A stretch of 64,000 nucleotides of DNA from Rhodospirillaceae bacterium. GTDB lineage: Bacteria > Pseudomonadota > Alphaproteobacteria > CACIAM-22H2. The position numbers were made by a program, and so were the translations under genes. Of the stretch, positions 34,918 through 43,356 are shown piece after piece. The stretch covers positions 102,255-166,254 of the forward strand of contig JALHMR010000008.1 of NCBI GenBank assembly GCA_022843945.1, given 5' to 3'. The first letter of the stretch is position 1; every line of letters begins with the position of its first letter. A model generated the notes under the pieces. It was not told the DNA's origin. It searched no databases and worked only from the letters and a program-made list of their open reading frames with translations.

Positions 34918-36267
34918 ATGACTGCCTTCTCCGTGAACACGGCGACGGGGCAGCTGACCGCTTTGCGATCTCTGCAAAGCGCGGATGGACTGCTTTCGGC
35001 GACGCAGGACCGTATTTCGACGGGCCTGCGCGTGAGTCCGTTCGACAACAGCTCGTCGTTTTCCATCGCTGCGGGCGTGCGCGCCGAGATCAAGGTGGCG
35101 GGCGCGCTGCGCCAGGGCCTGGCGGCCGGCCGCGGCATCGCCTCCGTTGCCCTGGCCGGCGCGACGGCCGTCAGCGACGTGCTGAGCGACCTCAAGAAAA
35201 TCGTGATTGCCGCCTCGAACCCGTCGAACACCGCGGGGCAGCTTGAGATCTACGCGCAGAGCTATCAGACCGCTTTGGAGCAGATCCGGACCTTCATCGG
35301 TTCGTCGAGCTACAATGGCGCGAATCTCCTGTCGGCGGACGGGAAGGACGTGCCCGTCATCTCGACCACGATGGCGGGGACCATTGTGCTGCCCAATATT
35401 GACCTCGAGACCGCGGTTCTGGATCTCCTCTCCAGCACCACGATCCGGGACGTCATCGATGGTGAGGTGACCACGCCGCCGCCGTCCGGCGGCGGTGGCG
35501 GCCTGCCCGGTGCGGAAACCAACGCCACCAATGCGATCAATACCAATCTGCCCGGTTACGCTAGCGGCGATGTCGGCGAGTTCGTCGACCGGCTCGAGGA
35601 TCGCGTGGGCGGGACGACGACGGAGCAGGCGGAACTCCTGAACAACCTCGCCGGCCTGATAGACGATGACAGCCGCACCGGCCGGCGGGTTCGCCTGCTC
35701 ACCCGCATCGCGTTAGATCGCATAGAGAGCGGCAGTGGCGGACCGCTCAATGACTTCATTATCAACCTCGCGGTCAGCTTCCTCGTCGCGGTGGTCCAGA
35801 ATGCCAGCGGCGGGGGCGGCGGCGGAGGAGGCGGAGGAGGCGGAGGCGGTGGAGGCGGAGGCGGTGGAGGCGGCGGTGGCGGCGGTGGCGGCGGAGGTGG
35901 CGGCGGGTCGTCGTCTGTGAGCTACACGCAAGTCCTCTCCGCGGTGGAGACCGCATCGGCAGGCTTGGCGCATGGTGTTTCCCAGATCGGCGCGGCGCAT
36001 CGCGCGATCGACGCGCAGGATCGTTTTCTGCAAAGCCAGATCGACGCCGCCGAGACCGGGCTTGGGGCCTTGGTCGATGCCGACCTCGAGCGGGAATCCG
36101 CCCGCAATGTGGCCTTGCTGGTGCGCCGCGACCTCGCGTTTCAGACCCTCAGCATCGCCGGGCAACGCTCGCGCGAGACCCTGCTCGGCTTGTTCGACGG
36201 CGTCGGGACCGCCGGTCCGGCGCTTGAGCGTTCGGCCATCCTTCGCCCCGCTGACACCGATAACTGA
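34918..36267 (+). CDS. Flagellin-like protein with 33-glycine run
   Basis: 449 residues. The N-terminal flagellin region (ISTGLRVSPFDNSSSFSIA, SSYNGANLLSADG) and the C-terminal region (LGALVDADLERESARNVALL, LAFQTLSIAGQ) are homologous to the upstream 982-residue protein. Between them lie a Pro/Gly hinge, a helical segment (about 215-290) and an uninterrupted run of 33 Gly (residues 298-330). After the usual flagellin end (LLGLF) the protein continues to LERSAILRPADTDN, the same motif as in the upstream protein. AAAGGA precedes the ATG. It is probably a paralogue made by tandem duplication; it may build or modify a filament. Confidence 0.82.
   Translation: MTAFSVNTATGQLTALRSLQSADGLLSATQDRISTGLRVSPFDNSSSFSIAAGVRAEIKVAGALRQGLAAGRGIASVALAGATAVSDVLSDLKKIVIAASNPSNTAGQLEIYAQSYQTALEQIRTFIGSSSYNGANLLSADGKDVPVISTTMAGTIVLPNIDLETAVLDLLSSTTIRDVIDGEVTTPPPSGGGGGLPGAETNATNAINTNLPGYASGDVGEFVDRLEDRVGGTTTEQAELLNNLAGLIDDDSRTGRRVRLLTRIALDRIESGSGGPLNDFIINLAVSFLVAVVQNASGGGGGGGGGGGGGGGGGGGGGGGGGGGGGGGGGSSSVSYTQVLSAVETASAGLAHGVSQIGAAHRAIDAQDRFLQSQIDAAETGLGALVDADLERESARNVALLVRRDLAFQTLSIAGQRSRETLLGLFDGVGTAGPALERSAILRPADTDN
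35809..35907 (+). repeat. Run of 33 GGN codons
   Basis: Thirty-three consecutive glycine codons, mixed GGC/GGA/GGT/GGG, with locally repeated GGAGGCGGAGGCGGT units. The mixture suggests selection for glycine, while the short repeats allow length change by slippage in multiples of three. Confidence 0.95.
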
Positions 36268-36323
36268 GTCGATTTGTCGCCGGCCTCCGGTGGGCTAAGG
36301 TGTCCTCTGGCAGGGGGAACGTC

Positions 36324-36968
36324 ATGCGTCATCTGTGGATTGTCGGATTACTCGCGCTCATCGCCGGCAGCCTTGTCGGGCCGGCGACCGCCCAGATGAC
36401 CGGCCCGATCGATCTGGGCGGTGTGCGCTCCAATCCAGCGCCCGCACCGGCGCCCGCCCGGCGCCCCGCCGCCGCGCCCACCGCCCCGTCACGCAGCCTC
36501 GACATCAAGGCCTTCTTCGGCAGCTTCGCGGGGAGCGGTGTCGCCGACGGTGACGACACCGCTTATTACGGGGTCACCCAGCGGGACATCGACGTGCGGA
36601 TCAGCGCCGCGGCGGATAACGGATTCACCGTGGCCTGGACGACCGTGCTGCGGGCCGGCGGCGACATGCAGAACCCCAATATCCGCCGCCGCGCCACGAC
36701 TATGACCTTCAGGCCTGGCCCGCGGCCGGGGCTGTTCACGGCCACGGATAACGGCGATCCGCTGCGGGGCGGTACGACGTCCTGGGCCCGTATCAGCCGC
36801 AGCACCCTGACCATCTACGTCTTCTCCGTGCAGGAGGACGGCCGCCACGACATCCAGACTTACGCCCGCACGCTGAGCGGTACGGGCATGGATCTCGTCT
36901 ACACCCGCATCGTCGATGGCGAGCGCCAGCGCCGGGTCCGCGGTAAGCTGGTCAAGAACGCCAACTAG
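36324..36968 (+). CDS. Hypothetical secreted protein (paralogue pair, first copy)
   Basis: 214 residues. A signal peptide (about 1-23, cleavage near ATAQ) is followed by an Ala/Pro-rich linker (residues about 35-55) and a beta-rich domain (FFGSFAGSGVADGD, then FTVAWTTVLRAG, FRPGPRPGLFTATDNGDPL and IYVFSVQEDGRHDIQTYART), possibly a small barrel of lipocalin type. No family was recognised. A G5 tract lies 6 nt upstream of the ATG. The next gene is a frameshifted paralogue. Its position after the flagellin-like genes may be coincidence. Confidence 0.7.
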   Translation: MRHLWIVGLLALIAGSLVGPATAQMTGPIDLGGVRSNPAPAPAPARRPAAAPTAPSRSLDIKAFFGSFAGSGVADGDDTAYYGVTQRDIDVRISAAADNGFTVAWTTVLRAGGDMQNPNIRRRATTMTFRPGPRPGLFTATDNGDPLRGGTTSWARISRSTLTIYVFSVQEDGRHDIQTYARTLSGTGMDLVYTRIVDGERQRRVRGKLVKNAN

Positions 36969-36978
36969 CATCCCAAGA

Positions 36979-37544
36979 ATGAGAGGGGCGCTGAACATAA
37001 GAACATCCGTCTTCGGATTGTTGGCTGTCGCGCTTGTCCTGGCCGGCGATACCGCTGCGGCCCAATCCACCAATCCGTCGCTCTTGCCCTTTCTTGGAAC
37101 ATTCACCGGACGGGGGATTGCCGGCGATTCCGAAACGCCTCCGGGCACGTCGCTGAAAGCCCGCGATCTGGACGTCGTGATCAGGCCAGTGGGGGACGGG
37201 TTTGTTCTGACCTGGGGGACGGCGCTGTCGCACCGTGCGCGCGATGCGGGTCCCCATGTCCATTATCGGGTAACGACTTATGCATTCGTACCCGGGCCCC
37301 GGCCGAACTGGTTTCAGGCTACCGAGGTCGGGGAGCCGCTCAATGCCGCCCCATGGTATGGGCCAGGCTCGACAAGGATACGCTGTATGTCTCGGTCTAT
37401 TCGGTTTTCGAGGATGGCCACAACGATCTGCAGATATACGCACGCCGGGTTGCCGGCGATCGCATGGACTTAACCTATAGCCGCAGCCACGAGAACGAAC
37501 GGACGACCTTTGTCCGTGGCTGGCTGGTGCGCCGTCCCGATTGA
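36979..37544 (+). pseudogene. Frameshifted paralogue of the preceding secreted protein
   Basis: Signal peptide MRGALNIRTSVFGLLAVALV followed by a domain homologous to the upstream gene (FLGTFTGRGIAGDSE, FVPGPRPNWFQATEVGEPLN). At the CCCC run 37349-37352 the homology leaves this frame and continues in the frame starting ATGGTATGG at 37353 (VWARLDKDTLYVSVYSVFED, then HNDLQIYARR and DLTYSR) to the stop at 37544. Without a shift, translation ends at 37473 with an unrelated tail. One missing base in the C run explains it. It may be a real mutation, a sequencing or assembly error, or less likely a programmed shift. It starts 10 bp after the intact paralogue. Confidence 0.8.
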
Positions 37545-37602
37545 TAATCCCGCCGGATCGGCTACAACCTCCCGCGTCATCGCCAAGCGGGAGCAGAGTC
37601 GC

Positions 37603-38499
<897 letters not shown>

Positions 38500-38519
38500 C
38501 GGTCCGAAAGAGTGACGCG

Positions 38520-40574
38520 ATGAAGAACCTATGGTCCAAGGCCGATGCCGAAGCGGCGATCGCCAAATACGCCGCCCAGGGCGTCAACCGCGACCTGGCG
38601 TTGCGCACCTACACCACGCGCCTGCTCGGTGGCGTGCCGGAACTGGTGCTGCACGGCGGCGGCAACACTTCCGTCAAGACGACCATGAAGGACACGCTCG
38701 GCGACGATGTCGAGGTGCTCTGCGTCAAGGGCTCGGGCTGGGACATGGGCGTGATCGAGCCGCCGGGCCTGCCCGCCGTGCGCCTCGAACCCCTGCGCAA
38801 GCTCTACAAGCTCGACAAGCTCAGTGACGAGGACATGGTCAACTTCCAGCGGCTCAACCTGCTGGATGCTGCGGCGCCGAACCCGTCGGTGGAGACGCTG
38901 TTCCACGCTTTCCTGCCGCACAAGTTCATCGATCATACCCATGCCAACGCCGTGCTCGCGGTCTCCGACCAGGCCAATGGCGAGGAGTTGCTGCGCGAGA
39001 TCTATAACGGCCGCTGCGCCGTCGTGCCCTACGTCATGCCCGGCTTCGCGCTGGCCAAGATGGCCTCGGAAGCCCAGAAGAAGATGCCCAAGGCCGAGGG
39101 CCTGGTGCTGCACAAGCACGGCATCTTCACCTGGGGCGACAACGCCGAAGAGGCGTATGCGCGCATGATCGAATTCGTTTCCCTGGCCGAGCAGCGCCTG
39201 GCCAGGAACCGCCGCAATGTGTTCGCCCCCGGTGCGTTGCCGGGCAAGCTGGCGGACGTGGCCGAGGTGGCGCCGGTGCTGCGCGGCCTGACGGCCATTC
39301 CGGTCGATCCGGTCGACGGCGTCTACAAGCGCTGGATCTTCGAGTTCCGCAGCGGTCCGGCGATCCTCAACTTCGTCAACGGCGCCGAGGTCAGGCGCTA
39401 CAGCCAGTCGGGCGTGATCACGCCTGACCACGTCATCCGCACCAAGGAAAAGCCGCTGATCGTGCCGGCCCCCGAGGCGGGCAAGATCGCCGAGTTCGCG
39501 GCGGCGGTGAAGGATGCGCTCGCCGCGTACGACGCCGAGTACAAGGCCTATTTCGGCCGCCATAACCCGCGCGCCGTGCCGAAGAAGACGATGCTCGATA
39601 CCGTGCCGCGGGTCATCCTGGTGCCGGGCCTCGGCCTGTTTGCCATGGGCAAGTCGTCGAAGGACGCCAAGATCGCGGCCGACGTCGCCGATAACGCCGT
39701 CCGCACGATCACCGACGCCGAGGCGATCGGCAAGTTCGAGAGCGTCACCGAAGCCGATATCTTCGACGTCGAATACTGGTCGCTGGAGCAGGCCAAGCTC
39801 GGCAAGGACGCCGAGAAGCCGCTGGCCCGCCAGATCGCGCTGGTCACCGGCGCCGGCAGCGGCATCGGCGCGGCAACGGCCGCCGCCTTCGCCGGGCAGG
39901 GCGCGGAGGTCGTGGTGGTCGATCGCGATCTCGCCCTGGCCGAGGCGGTGGCCAAGAAGATCGGCGGCTTCGCCGTGGCCGCCGACGTCACCAAGGCCAG
40001 TGATGTGCGTGCCGCCTTCGACAAGGCCTGCGCGCGCTACGGCGGTGTCGACATCGTGGTGTCGAACGCGGGTGCGGCCTGGCAGGGCAGGATTGGCGAG
40101 GTCGACGACAAGACCCTGCGCGACAGCTTCGAGCTCAACTTCTTTGCCCACCAGGCCGTGGCGCAGAACGCCGTGCGCGTGATGAAGGCGCAAGCGACCG
40201 GCGGCTGCCTGCTGTTCAACGTCTCGAAGCAGGCGGTGAACCCGGGCCCCGACTTCGGCCCCTACGGCCTGCCCAAGGCGACGACGCTGTTCCTGATGCG
40301 CCAGTACGCGGTCGACTACGGCAAGGACGGCATCCGCTCCAACGGCATCAACGCCGACCGGGTGCGCACCGGCCTGCTGACCGACGACATGGTCAAGAGC
40401 CGCTCCAAGGCGCGCGGCTTGTCGGAGCACGACTACATGGCCGGCAACCTGCTCGGCCGTGAGGTCAAGGCCGCCGACGTGGCCCAGGCCTTCGTGGCCC
40501 TGGCCCTGGCCAACAAGACCACGGGCGCCATCTCGACAGTGGACGGCGGCAACATCGCCGCGGCGCTGCGCTGA
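38520..40574 (+). CDS. Bifunctional aldolase / short-chain dehydrogenase
   Basis: 684-residue fusion. Residues about 10-400 are a class II aldolase (HGGGNTSVK, and IDHTHANAVLAV and LHKHGIFTWG with metal-binding His). Residues about 435-684 are an SDR ([16 protein letters not shown] and YGLPK as catalytic Tyr/Lys). Proteins with this architecture include rhamnulose-1-phosphate aldolase/lactaldehyde dehydrogenase fusions of alphaproteobacteria. Substrate identity is open, since no rhamnose isomerase or kinase is nearby. It begins 20 bp after mtnP. Confidence 0.87.
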   Translation: MKNLWSKADAEAAIAKYAAQGVNRDLALRTYTTRLLGGVPELVLHGGGNTSVKTTMKDTLGDDVEVLCVKGSGWDMGVIEPPGLPAVRLEPLRKLYKLDKLSDEDMVNFQRLNLLDAAAPNPSVETLFHAFLPHKFIDHTHANAVLAVSDQANGEELLREIYNGRCAVVPYVMPGFALAKMASEAQKKMPKAEGLVLHKHGIFTWGDNAEEAYARMIEFVSLAEQRLARNRRNVFAPGALPGKLADVAEVAPVLRGLTAIPVDPVDGVYKRWIFEFRSGPAILNFVNGAEVRRYSQSGVITPDHVIRTKEKPLIVPAPEAGKIAEFAAAVKDALAAYDAEYKAYFGRHNPRAVPKKTMLDTVPRVILVPGLGLFAMGKSSKDAKIAADVADNAVRTITDAEAIGKFESVTEADIFDVEYWSLEQAKLGKDAEKPLARQIALVTGAGSGIGAATAAAFAGQGAEVVVVDRDLALAEAVAKKIGGFAVAADVTKASDVRAAFDKACARYGGVDIVVSNAGAAWQGRIGEVDDKTLRDSFELNFFAHQAVAQNAVRVMKAQATGGCLLFNVSKQAVNPGPDFGPYGLPKATTLFLMRQYAVDYGKDGIRSNGINADRVRTGLLTDDMVKSRSKARGLSEHDYMAGNLLGREVKAADVAQAFVALALANKTTGAISTVDGGNIAAALR

Positions 40575-40581
40575 AAGCCGC

Positions 40582-41028
40582 CTAGACCCAGCTCTTGCCC
40601 GGAATGTAGCCGATGGCGTCGACCTCGAGGCCGCAATCGCGCGGCGTGCGGCCGGCCTGCATGCGGGTGCGCGAGGGCAGCTTGTCGAAGGACGAGAAGT
40701 AGCCGCGATAGACCTTGTCGAAGACGTCCTGCTGGGTCTGGTCCTTGAGCCAGACGGTGACCTTCAGCAGGCAGTCCATGTTCGAGCCGGCGGCCTCCAG
40801 CGCGATCTTCATGTGGTCCATGACGATGCGGCATTCCTGCTCGAAGGAGGGCGGCTCGTACTTGGGCAGGGGCTCGCCCTTGGCCCGCGCCTCGCGCATC
40901 CGGGCGCAGAACGCTTCGTCGAAAGGCGGCAGGCCGGAGACGAAGACCAGCGGGCCGGAGGTCACCGCGGTGTTGATCGGGCCGCCCATCTCCGGCACGG
41001 CGCACTGCACCACCTGTTTGTCGAGCAT
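40582..41028 (-). CDS. RidA family protein
   Basis: A 148-residue YjgF/RidA-fold protein. VFVSGLPPFD and LEAAGSNMDCLLKVTVWLKD match the family, and an Arg in the SRTRMQAG segment corresponds to the arginine needed for imine deamination in RidA. It may remove reactive enamines or act on a pathway substrate. It is longer than standard RidA (about 128) because of an insert near residues 38-55. It converges on the aldolase/dehydrogenase gene with 7 bp between stops. Confidence 0.85.
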   Translation of the reverse strand: MLDKQVVQCAVPEMGGPINTAVTSGPLVFVSGLPPFDEAFCARMREARAKGEPLPKYEPPSFEQECRIVMDHMKIALEAAGSNMDCLLKVTVWLKDQTQQDVFDKVYRGYFSSFDKLPSRTRMQAGRTPRDCGLEVDAIGYIPGKSWV

Positions 41029-41081
41029 TCTCTTCCCCTGTTTCAGTGGACGCCGTGTTGCGCCCGCGCCATCCTAGCGCG

Positions 41082-41963
41082 ATGGCGGAAAAACCAAAGC
41101 GCGGTATCGACCACCTCGTGCTCGCGGTGCGCGACCTCGAAGCGGCGCGGCGCACCTATATGCGCCTCGGCTTCACCCTGACGCCGCGGGCCGAGCATCC
41201 CTTCGGCACCGGCAACTCGCTGATCCAGATGCAGGGCAATTTTCTGGAGCTGCTGACCGTCGTCGATCCGGCGAAGATCGCACCGGCCGCGGACGATACG
41301 TTCAGCTTCGGCGGCTTCAACCGCGATTTCCTGCGCCGGCGCGAGGGCTTCTCGATGCTGGTCTTCGAGAGCGCCGATGCCGAGGCCGACCGCGTCGCTT
41401 TCGCCGCCGCCGGCCTGCGCGGCTACCAGCCCTTCCGTTTCGAGCGCAAGGCGCGCCTGCCCGATGGCGGCGAGGCCACGGTCGCCTTCTCGTTGGCCTT
41501 CACCACCGACCCGCGCATCCCCGAGGCGGCGTTCTTCGTCTGCCAGCAGCACGCGCCGCAGTATTTCTGGAAACCCGAATACCAGCTCCACGCCAACGGT
41601 GCCGTGAAGGTGAGCGAGGTCCTCATGGTCGCTGGCGACCCGCCGGCGCTGGCCGACTTCTTCGCCGGGCTACAGGGCCGCGAGGCGGTGAGCGTGACGG
41701 ACGGCGCGCTCGAGGTGGCGACGGCCCGCGGCCGGATCACCCTGCTGCCGCCCGACCAGGCGACGGAGCGCTTTCGCGGCCTGCCGCTGGCCGAGGCGCC
41801 GGACAGCCCGCACTTCGTCGGCTACCGGATCGGCGTACGCGATGTCGAGGCGCTGCGCATGCGCTTCGACGCCTCCGACATCGAGTACCGCCCGATCGGC
41901 AGCGCCGTGCAGATCGCCCCCGATATCGGCTACGGCACCTACATCGAGTTCGCCGCGGCTTAA
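41082..41963 (+). CDS. VOC/glyoxalase-like family protein
   Basis: A 293-residue protein with two vicinal-oxygen-chelate modules. The first begins GIDHLVLAVRDLEAARRTYMRLGF with the metal-type His in the first strand and a Glu in QGNFLELLTV; the second is degenerate. It resembles the Glyoxalase_3 (PF13468) group of unknown substrate. The start MAEKPKRG is chosen by the domain boundary; neither this ATG nor GTG at 41046 has a good ribosome site. Confidence 0.8.
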   Translation: MAEKPKRGIDHLVLAVRDLEAARRTYMRLGFTLTPRAEHPFGTGNSLIQMQGNFLELLTVVDPAKIAPAADDTFSFGGFNRDFLRRREGFSMLVFESADAEADRVAFAAAGLRGYQPFRFERKARLPDGGEATVAFSLAFTTDPRIPEAAFFVCQQHAPQYFWKPEYQLHANGAVKVSEVLMVAGDPPALADFFAGLQGREAVSVTDGALEVATARGRITLLPPDQATERFRGLPLAEAPDSPHFVGYRIGVRDVEALRMRFDASDIEYRPIGSAVQIAPDIGYGTYIEFAAA

Positions 41964-41970
41964 CCCCGGC

Positions 41971-42642
41971 TCAGCCGATATTCTTGCGGAAGAAGGCGAG
42001 GGTGCGCTCGCGCGCCTGCTTGGCGCTGGCGGCGTCGTAAGAGCCGCGCTCGTCGCAGTTGAAGCCGTGGCCCGACGGATAGATGTAGACCTCGACGCCG
42101 GGATGCCTGGCATCCTTGACCTTCTGCACCTCGTCGAGCGGGATGGCGTGGTCCTTCTCGCCGAAATGGCAGATCACCGGGCATTTCGGCTTCTCGGCGG
42201 CGAAGTTGCCGATGCCGCCGCCATAGTACGACGAGCCGGCGCTGAAACCGTCGAGCCTCGTGCAGGACAGCCAGGTGACCGTGCCGCCCCAGCAGTAGCC
42301 GACGACGCCGACCTTGCCGCTGGCCTTGACCTGGCCGAGCGCCGCCGCGACGTCGGCCAGCGCCTGGTCGAAGGAGATCTTGCCGCGGATCTCGCGGCCC
42401 TTGGCGATGTCGGCCTCGCTGTAGCCGAGCTGGATGTCCGTGCCCACGCGGTCGAACAGCGCCGGCGCCACGACGTGATAGCCGTCGGCGGCGTAACCAT
42501 CGCAGACGCCGCGGATATGGTTGTTGACGCCGAAAATCTCCTGCACGACCACCAGCCCGCCGCGCGCCTTGCCCGCCGGCTTCGCCTCGTAGGCCGAAAG
42601 GGTGTGGCCGTCCTTGGCCTTGAGGGTGATGATCTGGCCCAT
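41971..42642 (-). CDS. Dienelactone hydrolase family protein
   Basis: A 223-residue alpha/beta hydrolase. VVVQEIFGVNNHIR (family Glu), the nucleophile Cys in GVVGYCWGG, an Asp in FGEKDHAIP and the His in YPSGHGFNCD complete the Cys/Asp/His triad of dienelactone hydrolases. It probably acts on a cyclic ester or lactone. It lies tail to tail with the VOC gene (7 bp apart). Confidence 0.9.
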   Translation of the reverse strand: MGQIITLKAKDGHTLSAYEAKPAGKARGGLVVVQEIFGVNNHIRGVCDGYAADGYHVVAPALFDRVGTDIQLGYSEADIAKGREIRGKISFDQALADVAAALGQVKASGKVGVVGYCWGGTVTWLSCTRLDGFSAGSSYYGGGIGNFAAEKPKCPVICHFGEKDHAIPLDEVQKVKDARHPGVEVYIYPSGHGFNCDERGSYDAASAKQARERTLAFFRKNIG

Positions 42643-42667
42643 GTCGTATGCCTCCCTGGAAATGCAG

Positions 42668-43333
42668 TCAGCGTGCCTGACCCAGCCGGATATTGAGATA
42701 GCGGAGTGCGTCGTCGATCGGAATGAAAAAGTTCAGCGCACTGCTCCGGTCCGGATTCGGCACACTGGTGGCGGCGATGCCGGCGAGGTTGCCCGAGGCA
42801 TCCAGGAGCGGCCCGCCGCTGCCGCCCCCGTAAACGGTGGCGTCGCTCTGGATCATCGGCAGGTTGCCGTCGGTGGACAGCGCGCGGACGGTGCCGCGTG
42901 TCACCGTGCCGGCGGGATTGGGATCGTCCAGCGGGCCCAGGGTATAGACCTCCTCGTCCAGGCCAACGGGGTCGAGACGCAGCGGCAGACTCGGGGTGCG
43001 GCCCGCCTCGATCTTGACCAGCGCCACGTTGCGCACGGCATGCCGGTCGAGCACGCGCCCGGTCAGCTCCACGCCGTCGAACAGTCTGATGCCGACGGTC
43101 TCCAAGTCGCCGACGGCATGCTGGTTGGTCAGGATCAGGCCGTCCGCGGAGATGAAGACGCCAAAGCCGTGCCGTGCTGCGTTCACCACGGTGACCCTCG
43201 CCGGGGGTATGTCGTCCGCCCGGCTGCTGATCGGGCCCTGGCAGCGGGGAAGGGCCGGCAGCTCAAGTGCCGCCGCCGAGCCGGCCGCGACAAGGACCGC
43301 TGCGCCAGCCAGCAAGGCGAGCCAGCGCCGCAT
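42668..43333 (-). CDS. Trypsin-like protein with altered catalytic triad
   Basis: A 221-residue secreted protein with a signal peptide (cleavage near SAAA, residue 22) and a chymotrypsin/S1C fold. The catalytic His72 (TNQHAVG) and Ser172 (GGGSGGP) are present, but the expected Asp is Asn102 (VRNVALVKI). The neighbouring paralogue has VRDVALVKV at the same place. Activity may therefore be lost or greatly reduced. It lies 23 bp downstream of that paralogue and shares the end ALRYLNIRLGQ, so it arose by tandem duplication without the lipoprotein N-terminal domain. Confidence 0.85.
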   Translation of the reverse strand: MRRWLALLAGAAVLVAAGSAAALELPALPRCQGPISSRADDIPPARVTVVNAARHGFGVFISADGLILTNQHAVGDLETVGIRLFDGVELTGRVLDRHAVRNVALVKIEAGRTPSLPLRLDPVGLDEEVYTLGPLDDPNPAGTVTRGTVRALSTDGNLPMIQSDATVYGGGSGGPLLDASGNLAGIAATSVPNPDRSSALNFFIPIDDALRYLNIRLGQAR

Positions 43334-43356
43334 CGTCTGGGCTCCGTCGGCTTTCC

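Noticed and set aside
37545..37602. A SAM-related riboswitch before mtnP.
   Set aside because: The gap is only 58 bases and shows no conserved SAM riboswitch core.
38529..40430. Long minus-strand frame opposite the aldolase/dehydrogenase fusion.
   Set aside because: The plus-strand gene has full aldolase and SDR motifs; the antisense product is low complexity.
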